Assembly: GCA_033239005.1 (NCBI GenBank) | Contig: BSQZ01000022.1 | Location: forward strand, 2,482,501-2,546,500 | Direction of reading: 5' to 3' | Source of the DNA: Lamellibrachia satsuma | Lineage: Eukaryota; Annelida; Polychaeta; Sabellida; Siboglinidae | DNA: 64,000 nucleotides | Shown: positions 57,254-64,000 of the stretch, one piece after another | Numbering within the stretch: the stretch's first letter is position 1 | How the letters are laid out: each line of letters begins with the position of its first letter | Made by a program: the position numbers and the translations under genes | Notes under the pieces: model-generated | The model's database searches: none | What the model was told of the DNA's origin: nothing | The model's input: the letters and a program-made list of their open reading frames with translations, nothing else

Positions 57254-58289
57254 ATGCTGTCTAGTGTCGCTTTGTTTTCCGACTTGATGCAAGCCTATAT
57301 CGAGATTGGCGTTGCGTTGAGCCTGATACTGTATCGATCGTAAGTACATATTGTCCGTGGTTGTTTGGTGATACGTACTCCTGTGTTTTTAAAAGGTTTT
57401 AAAAGTGTCTACATAACACACACAGTTTAACTTTAAGAGACATCTTTTATGCGTCTGTGACCTAGTTACAATGCCTCTTGCTAAGCGGCTGGTAGTCTGA
57501 TTATAAATAGCACGCGCGCCGCGTCGGCCGAGCGAGGTCGCCGTGTCAGTCTTATCAGTTTTCGACGACCTAGTTTCTACGCGCTTCTACTGCTGTCGGT
57601 GTAGCATTACATACGCCGTGGTGGATCCAAAGTACACCGCTCACAGCAGGTCTACTCATAGTTTATTATTAACAGATGTGCATGTGCTATTTAATGTATA
57701 TACGATGCTTTTAACACAGTCCTTTACCAATGGTTCAATGTGTCTTTCACTCTGGTTTTTCAGCTTCCATAGAATCCACTGGGCGTTCGTAATGAAAGAG
57801 TTACGTGATCGTACGCCGCTCGAAGTCAACGACGACATCGTCGACGATGGTTATCAGTCCGAGAGTTGGGACAACGAGTGCGATGACTACGCTGCATTTC
57901 TAGACCACAGAAAATTATGGTCTGCTGTTATGGTGGAGTTAGGAATGGTGCGGCCAATAGAGCGGGTTACCATGGAAATTGCCATGGGCTGCAATGCTAT
58001 GGGGCAACAGAGACAGCAACCTGCTAACGTTTGCGCCGCGTTGGTAAAACACAGAGCCCTGTGGCCGGCTGTCATGCAAGAAATGAAACTATTTAAATCA
58101 CGTTCTCAGATAGAAATGGAAATGCTGTGGGGGTTTAACGATAAAGGGGAAATAGCAATACCACGTTCCGTGATAGAAATGGAAAAGGCGTGTAGGGAGT
58201 GCAGCAATGTAGTAAAACACCCAGTACAACGACCTACAAAACTTATTGACAGAAGAGGAAAATCACTGCCACCACTGAACTTGTGTTGA
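57254..58289 (+). CDS. Orphan protein with two internal HR-LW-AVM repeats
   Basis: join(57254..57339, 57764..58289), 203 residues; donor GTAAGT, acceptor ggtttttcag, phase 2 consistent. I do not recognise the family. The N-terminus is hydrophobic (IEIGVALSLILYRS). Two repeats follow, beginning AAFLDHRKLWSAVMVELGM and AALVKHRALWPAVMQEMKL, each followed by a stretch with M-E and G-x-N-x-x-G. The acidic linker has DDIVDDGYQSESWDNECDD and the tail is basic (RPTKLIDRRGKSLPPL). It faces away from the NADAR and RPA-like genes across a 640-bp AT-rich spacer. The repeats look like paired helical binding modules. Confidence 0.68.
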
Positions 58290-58299
58290 AATGGAAAAC

Positions 58300-58730
58300 A
58301 AGATGAACACTATGTTTCAATATATGACTTTATATGCTTTAACATGGCTATTTTTAAATGAACTAATGAAAGATATTTATATGACTTTATATGCTTTATA
58401 TATGGCTATTTTTAAATGAAATAACGAACGATATTTATATGCTTTAATATGATTAAATATATGGCTATTTTTCTAAATAATTAATATGATTTTATGTGTT
58501 TTAATATGATTTGATATATATGGTTATTTTTTAAATAATGATATTACTATATTTATATGATTTTATGTGCTTTAATATGATTTGATATATATATGATTTG
58601 ATATATATGGCTATTTTTTTAAATAATGATATTACTATATTTATATGATTTGATATATAACTATTTTTAAATAATTATATTACTATATTTATATGATTTT
58701 ATGTGCTTTAATATGATGTATCGTTATTAA
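58300..58730. repeat. AT-rich minisatellite after orphan gene
   Basis: Imperfect repeats of 'tttatatgctttaatatgat' and 'atatggctatttttaaat'. AATATTAAAG near the end may contain a weak poly(A) signal for the orphan gene. Confidence 0.85.
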
Positions 58731-59267
58731 ATATTAAAGTTTCTTGATGATTTCATTCAATGAGGTGTTGTGTCTGTTAGCAACAGGGTAACGCGGGGCA
58801 CAACGAACCAACGGTTAGGGTATCGCGGACTACATCGAACCACGGATTATATGTCTTGGAATAAAATTACTCCTCAAGGATCGGGGTAGCGCTCACATAG
58901 GGTAGCGGTCACTACGTTAGGGTAGCGGTCACTACTGAGGTCAAGGGTCACCACACATGAGATCAACAGGTCGGAATCATGTCAACATGTTGGGGTTATG
59001 ACCGTTAGGGTTATCTCCAGTCGCTAGGGGGCGCTCGTGGTGGATGTAGGTCACCGCTAGGGGGCGCTGGGGGCTACCCAGAAGTCACGTGACCGGAAGT
59101 TACTGGGGTGCTCTTTACTGTGCGGCTCTTTTGATCCCCCAAAAGCATACTATAACTACTCTGGGGGAAGCACATCGAGGTCAAAAACAACCAGATGAGG
59201 ATGACGTTTGCGATGTTCCAGCTGAGTACACTGCGGACCGTCCACCTTGATCTGCTTTGTCAGGAAG
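58731..59267. other. Spacer with short G-rich repeats
   Basis: Contains repeated 'gggtagcggtcactac' and 'ctagggggcgct' words. No coding seen. A few TTAGGG words occur but not in tandem. Confidence 0.5.
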
Positions 59268-59945
59268 TTCAGCTGACGTTGCGGGAAGGTGCCAGAAAGG
59301 TAGCAGAAACGTTGCGGGAAGTTGCCAGAAAGGTGACATAAACGTTGCGGGAAGGTGCCAGAAAGGTAGTAGAAACGTTGCGGGAAGGTGCCAGAAAGGT
59401 GACATAAACGTTGCGGGAAGGTGCCAGAAAGGTAGTAGAAACGTTGCGGGAAGGTGCCAGAAAGGTAGTAGAAACGTTGCGGGAAGGTGCCAGAAAGGTA
59501 GCAGAAACGTTGCGGGAAGGTGCCAGAAAGGTAGCAGAAACGTTGCGGGAAGGTGCCAGAAAGGTAGTAGAAACGTTGGGGGAAGGTGCCAGAAAGGTAG
59601 TAGAAACGTTGCGGGAAGGTGCTAGAAAGGTAGCAGAAACGTTGCGGGAAGGTGCCAGAAAGGTAGCAGAAACGTTGCGGGAAGGTACCAGAGAGGTAAT
59701 AGAAACGTTGCGGGAAGGTGCCAGAAAGGTAGCAGAAGCTTTGCGGGAAGGTGCCAGAAATTAAGGTAGTAGAAACGTTGTGGAAAGGTGCCAGAAAGGT
59801 AGTAGAAACGTTGCGGGAAGATGCCAGAAAGGTAGCAGAAACGTTGTGGGAAGGTGCCAGGAAGGTAGTAGAAACGTTGTGGGAAGGTGCCAGAAAGGTA
59901 ATAGAAACGTAGTGGGAAGGTAGTAGAAACGTTGTGGAATGGTAC
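59268..59945. repeat. 33-bp minisatellite, about 20 copies
   Basis: Unit 'aacgttgcgggaaggtgcca' plus 'gaaaggtagcag', all frames open because the unit is 33 bp. Frames on both strands are artefacts. Confidence 0.97.
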
Positions 59946-61050
59946 CAGATAGATAGTACATGGTAATTTCACTACGTCGCAGCAACGTTTCTGGTAGTCA
60001 ACAGGTTTACGTAATAAATACGTATGCAAAAATACGTAGTCGCAACCAAACCGCTACGTTGTCACTACGTACTTACAACGTTGTAGAAAGGTACTAGGAA
60101 CGTACCAGATAGGTAGTACATGGTAATTTCACTACGTCGTAACAACGTTTCTGGTAGTCCACAGATTTACGTAATAAATAAGTATGCAAAAATACGTAGT
60201 CGCAACCAAACCGCTACGTTGTCACTACGTACTTACAACATTGTAGAAAGGTACCAGGAAGGTACCAGATATAGGTAGTACATGGTAATTTCACTACGTC
60301 GTAACAACGTTTCTGGTAGTCCACATATTTACGTAATAAATGCGTAAGCAAAAATACGTAGTCGCAACCAAACCGCTACGTTGTCACTACGTACTTACAA
60401 CATTGTAGAAAGGTACCAGGAAGGTACCAGATATAGGTAGTACATGGTAATTTCACTACGTCGTAACAACGTTTCTGGTAGTCCACATATTTACGTAATA
60501 AATGCGTAAGCAAAAATACGTAGTCGCAACAAAACCGCTACGTTGTCACTACGTACTTACAACATTGTAGAAAGGTACCAGGAAGGTGCCATATATAGGT
60601 AGTATATGGTAATTTCACTACGTCGTAACAATGTTTCTGGTAGTCCACAGATTTACGTAATAAATACGTATGCAAAAATACGTAGTCGCAACCAAACCGC
60701 TACGTTGTCACTACGTACTTACAACATTGTAGAAAGGTACCAGGAAGGTGCCAGATATAGGTAGTATATGGTAATTTCACTACGTCGTAACAATGTTTCT
60801 GGTAGTCCACAGATTTACGTAATAAATACGTATGCAAAAATACGTAGTCGCAACCAAACCGCTACGTTGTCACTACGTACTTACAACATTGTAGAAAGGT
60901 ACCAGGAAGGTGCCATATATAGGTAGTATATGGTAATTTCACTACGTCGTAACAATGTTTCTGGTAGTCCACAGATTTACGTAATAAATACGTATGCAAA
61001 AATACGTAGTCGCAACCAAACCGCTACGTTGTCACTACGTACTTACAACG
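59946..61050. repeat. 162-bp satellite, 7 copies
   Basis: Monomer of 160-162 bp; 'ggtaatttcactacgtcgta' recurs at 59962, 60122, 60284, 60446, 60608, 60770 and 60932. Each monomer contains one or two degenerate copies of the neighbouring 33-bp unit (gtagaaaggtaccaggaagg), and is rich in ACGTA words. Confidence 0.97.
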
Positions 61051-62100
61051 TAAAATTGTTAGCTGAGTCATGCTTTATTAAATCGTTTTGCAGTGGCTGC
61101 CTAGAGACGTATAATGTGTACGCGGGCTAAACGGCTGACACGCATGAATGCACACAGTACACCGAACAGGGCGGCTGGTGTAGATACGGAAGGTGACAGT
61201 TGGATCATATCTGTCTGTTGTACCGGGATGATGCTACCAGTAATTCATCTACAACCAAAACTCCGACAATAGTGAATGAAAGAAGATATTATTTCATCGG
61301 AATATAACCAGTGACGTCATGAGGATTTATGAGAGAACCTGCTATAGAAACCCTATATGGTCTTCGGCTACGCGTGTCACTCTGATTGGCTACAGGGTTG
61401 TCCCAGTGCTTGATATATATGTGCGGGTAGAATGGTATAGATGACTCTCTCTGCTAGAGCTCTTAGTGGCCTGTGGAATGTTCTTGTCAACAGGCAGGGA
61501 ATAAGGAACAACAAAACTGATAACGGGAGAACGGGCGGTGGTCTTCTCACGCGGTATGTAGTCACCTACTACAATTGATATAAATATAGTGTCATAAAGT
61601 TAATTATTGTGAAGTAAATGTAACGCTTGAATATCATGCAAGTAACTATCGCTTATTACCACTGTAAAATAGTATGGGCTATATAAGGGAGACCGTGGGC
61701 GTGGCATCATGGTCACCTTACTTTCAGAAGCTGATATAACTGCAAAAGTCTTTCGTCAGCATGGCTGACCAATTATCGGGAATGTGATAGCTTGTCTACC
61801 CCCTACAATGGGTCGACGAATCATATGCATGCACTAATTGAAGACTTTGTTAAAATCAACATAGTAGGTTTTTAAGAAGGTAGATCGCAAACGTCATCCT
61901 CATATGGAAACAGGAAGTTGTTTGTTGACCTAGATATGCTTCCTCAGAATCATAGCCATATCTAGTGCTGTAGCGTCGTTGTTGCTAGACTCTTTGTCAG
62001 ATATGGTATAAGACTGTTGTTGTCTACTAGCACCAGTCACTGCGACCTGGTCACTGAGATCCAGCCTCACTAGGTGTAGTAGTAGTAGGTGACAATTTCT
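61051..62100. other. No gene seen
   Basis: Unique-looking sequence before the second LINE copy. Short frames have no recognisable domain. Confidence 0.4.
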
Positions 62101-62106
62101 ATGTTT

Positions 62107-64000
62107 AATCCAGGATAGCTTTCTTACTCAGCACGTACTAGAACCAACCAGGGGAGAAAATGTATTAGATATAGTTTTGTCATCACAAAAAGAATTAGTG
62201 GACAATGTAAAAATATTTGAACCATTGGGTAATAGTGACCATAATCAAATACATTTTGACATCAATGTAAAATCAGAAGGTAAAAATAAGAAAACGTACA
62301 AGAGAAACTTCCACAAAGGTAACTACAAAGATATGAGAAAATACTTAGCAGAGCTAGATTGGAATAACATGCTGATGAATAAGACCGCAATTGAATGTTG
62401 GAATATTTTAAAATATGAAATTGAGAGTATCATCGATAAATTTGTTCCCTTCCGAAAACAAGGAAAACGGTGTAGAAAGAAACACTTGTCAAAAGAGGCT
62501 ATTAGAAAAATAATGCTAAAACAAACTATGTGGAGGGTTTATAGGCGTACCAGAAAGGAAGAAGACTATGCAAAATACAAAGAGGCACTTAATGCAGCTA
62601 CAACTGAAATCAGACAATCTAAAAGAAGCTATGAGCAAAAACTGGCATGTAACATAAAAAATGACAGCAAGAGTTTTTATGCATATGTCAGGAGTAAACC
62701 AAACGTACAAGACAAGGTTGGACCTCTAGAAGACAGTGCTGGAAATATAATATCACAGGGGTTTTTAATGGCGGAAGACCTAAATGGTTGCTTCAGTTCA
62801 GTGTTTACCAAAGAAGATATTAGTTCATTACCAGTTGCTGATGCTAAATTTCAGGGGGCTAAATCTGAATATTTAGGACCGTTAGTTGTAACTCCAGAAT
62901 TGGTAGCTAAGAAAATATAGGCAATGAAGGATAACAAATCACCGGGAGTGGATGGGATTCCTCCAAAATTACTAATGGAAACAGTAGATCAAATCAGTAT
63001 ACCACTTGCAAGAGTATTCAACTTGTCATTAAAAGAGGGAGTTGTTCCGTTTGAATGGAAAGAAGCAAACATCATACCATTATTTAAAAAGGGTTCGAGA
63101 AATAAGTCAGAGAATTACAGACCAGTGAGTTTAACGTCAGTGATTTGTAAATTATTAGAAAGGTTAATTAAAGACCATATGGTGGACTTCCTCGTTAAGC
63201 ATAAATTATTAAATTCATCTCAACATGGATTCCTTAAAGCGAGGTCATGCTTAACAAATAAGTTATGTTTTTTGGAAGAAATCACTAAGTGGATAGACGT
63301 GGGATCACCAGTAGATATTATCTACTTAGATTTTCAGAAAGCTTTTGACAAAGTGCCACATCAAAGATTGCTACTTAAATTAAAAGCCCATGGTATCGGG
63401 GATAGCATAACTGACTGGATAGAACAATCGCTGACTGACAGACGACAACGAGTTGTAGTAGATGGAGAAGTTTCAAATTGGAAATCGGTTTTGAGTGGGG
63501 TACCTCAAGGATCAGTATTAGGACCTATATTATTCTTAATTTATATCAATGACTTGGACGACAGTATAACAAGTAACGTACTGAAATTTGCGGATGACAC
63601 AAAACTGTTTAGAAAGGTTAATACTGATGGTGATAAACAACATTTACAAAACGATCTAGACAGATTAGTGAAATGGTCTGAGAAATGGCAGATGCTGTTC
63701 AATTTTGGGAAATGTAAATGCCTACATACAGGACATGGGAACTTGAATGTAAACTATAAAATTGGAGATACTGTTCTGGGTACTACTGTAAAAGAAAAGG
63801 ACTTAGGAGTTACAATAAGCGCTGATATGAAAGTTTCAGAGCAGTGTGGTATTGCAGCTTCAAAGGGTAATCAAATTCTTGGATTGATTAGAAGAAACAT
63901 AACATACAAGGAAAAAAGTTAATTGTACCTCTTTATAAAGCAATAGTTAGACCTCATTTAGAATACTGTATACAAGCATGGAGACCATATCGTAAGAAGG
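62107..64000 (+). mobile_element. CR1-like non-LTR retrotransposon copy 2 (runs off window)
   Basis: 5'-truncated inside the endonuclease (IQDSFLTQHVLEPTRG, LDIVLS, EPLGNSDHNQIHF). The frame 62177-62920 ends at a TAG where copy 1 has AAG (lysine), then 62924-63922 continues in the same frame through SPGVDGIPPK, NYRPVSLTS, DFQKAFDKVPHQ, GVPQGSVLGPILFLIY and KFADDTKLF. A stop after KEKS at 63922 is the same frame break as in copy 1; the C-terminal frame resumes at -1 and continues to the window edge. About 13 residue differences from copy 1 over roughly 575. Confidence 0.95.

Noticed and set aside
58770..59020. Telomere-like TTAGGG words
   Set aside because: Only scattered single copies, not tandem.
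54900..59200. Terminal inverted repeats bounding the RPA/NADAR cluster
   Set aside because: Searched by eye for matching ends; none convincing, so the element boundaries remain unknown.
59257..60029. Repetitive open frames rich in GRCQKGSRNVA-type units
   Set aside because: 33-bp minisatellite artefact with open frames on both strands.

Overview
This is animal nuclear DNA, most likely from a marine invertebrate. The signs are introns with GT..AG borders, a Golgi-type alpha-1,2-fucosyltransferase, CR1/Jockey-like and RTE-like LINE copies, tRNA-headed SINEs, a THAP transposase and very many minisatellites. No phylum can be fixed from the sequence. Protein names below are from motif recognition by eye; no database search was run.

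Layout. 1-4 kb: an intronless-coding GT11 fucosyltransferase gene (1467-2546, +). 5-13 kb: a four-exon gene (+) for a 295-residue multi-pass membrane protein I cannot name; its introns hold an RTE-like relic, a 94-nt near-perfect hairpin, a LINE tail, a 68-bp tandem array and a decayed LINE. 14-16 kb: a SINE and a 33-bp array. 16.4-33 kb (-): a 15-exon gene that I could assemble with all intron phases agreeing (804 codons plus stop). It reads as a polynucleotide kinase/phosphatase-like protein (P-loop kinase fold first, HAD-like fold second, the T4-Pnkp order) with apparently degenerate catalytic positions, followed by a Ku-binding-like RKRNLPSWM motif and a repeat-rich tail. Four of its introns carry minisatellites that seem to be amplified copies of the adjoining splice junctions. 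33-43 kb: mostly transposon debris (a hAT-type MITE with 8-bp target duplication, LINE 3' ends, palindromic elements). 43.5-45.8 kb (-) and 62.1-64 kb (+): two recent, 5'-truncated copies of one CR1-like LINE, sharing a frame break.

46.3-49.1 kb is tandem repeat. 49.3-52.4 kb is a two-gene DNA transposon with a THAP+DDE transposase (+) and a small SAP-domain protein (-) between similar terminal inverted repeats. 52.7-54.9 kb is a 31-bp array. 55.1-58.3 kb is the most unusual accessory block: a TATA-driven RPA1-like OB-fold/zinc protein whose UAG stop lies in a perfect 14-bp hairpin, a NADAR-domain protein, and a divergent two-exon orphan gene with two internal repeats. It looks like cargo of a mobile element or virus-derived locus, but no termini or replication gene were found. 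58.7-61.1 kb is again tandem repeat (33-bp and 162-bp units).
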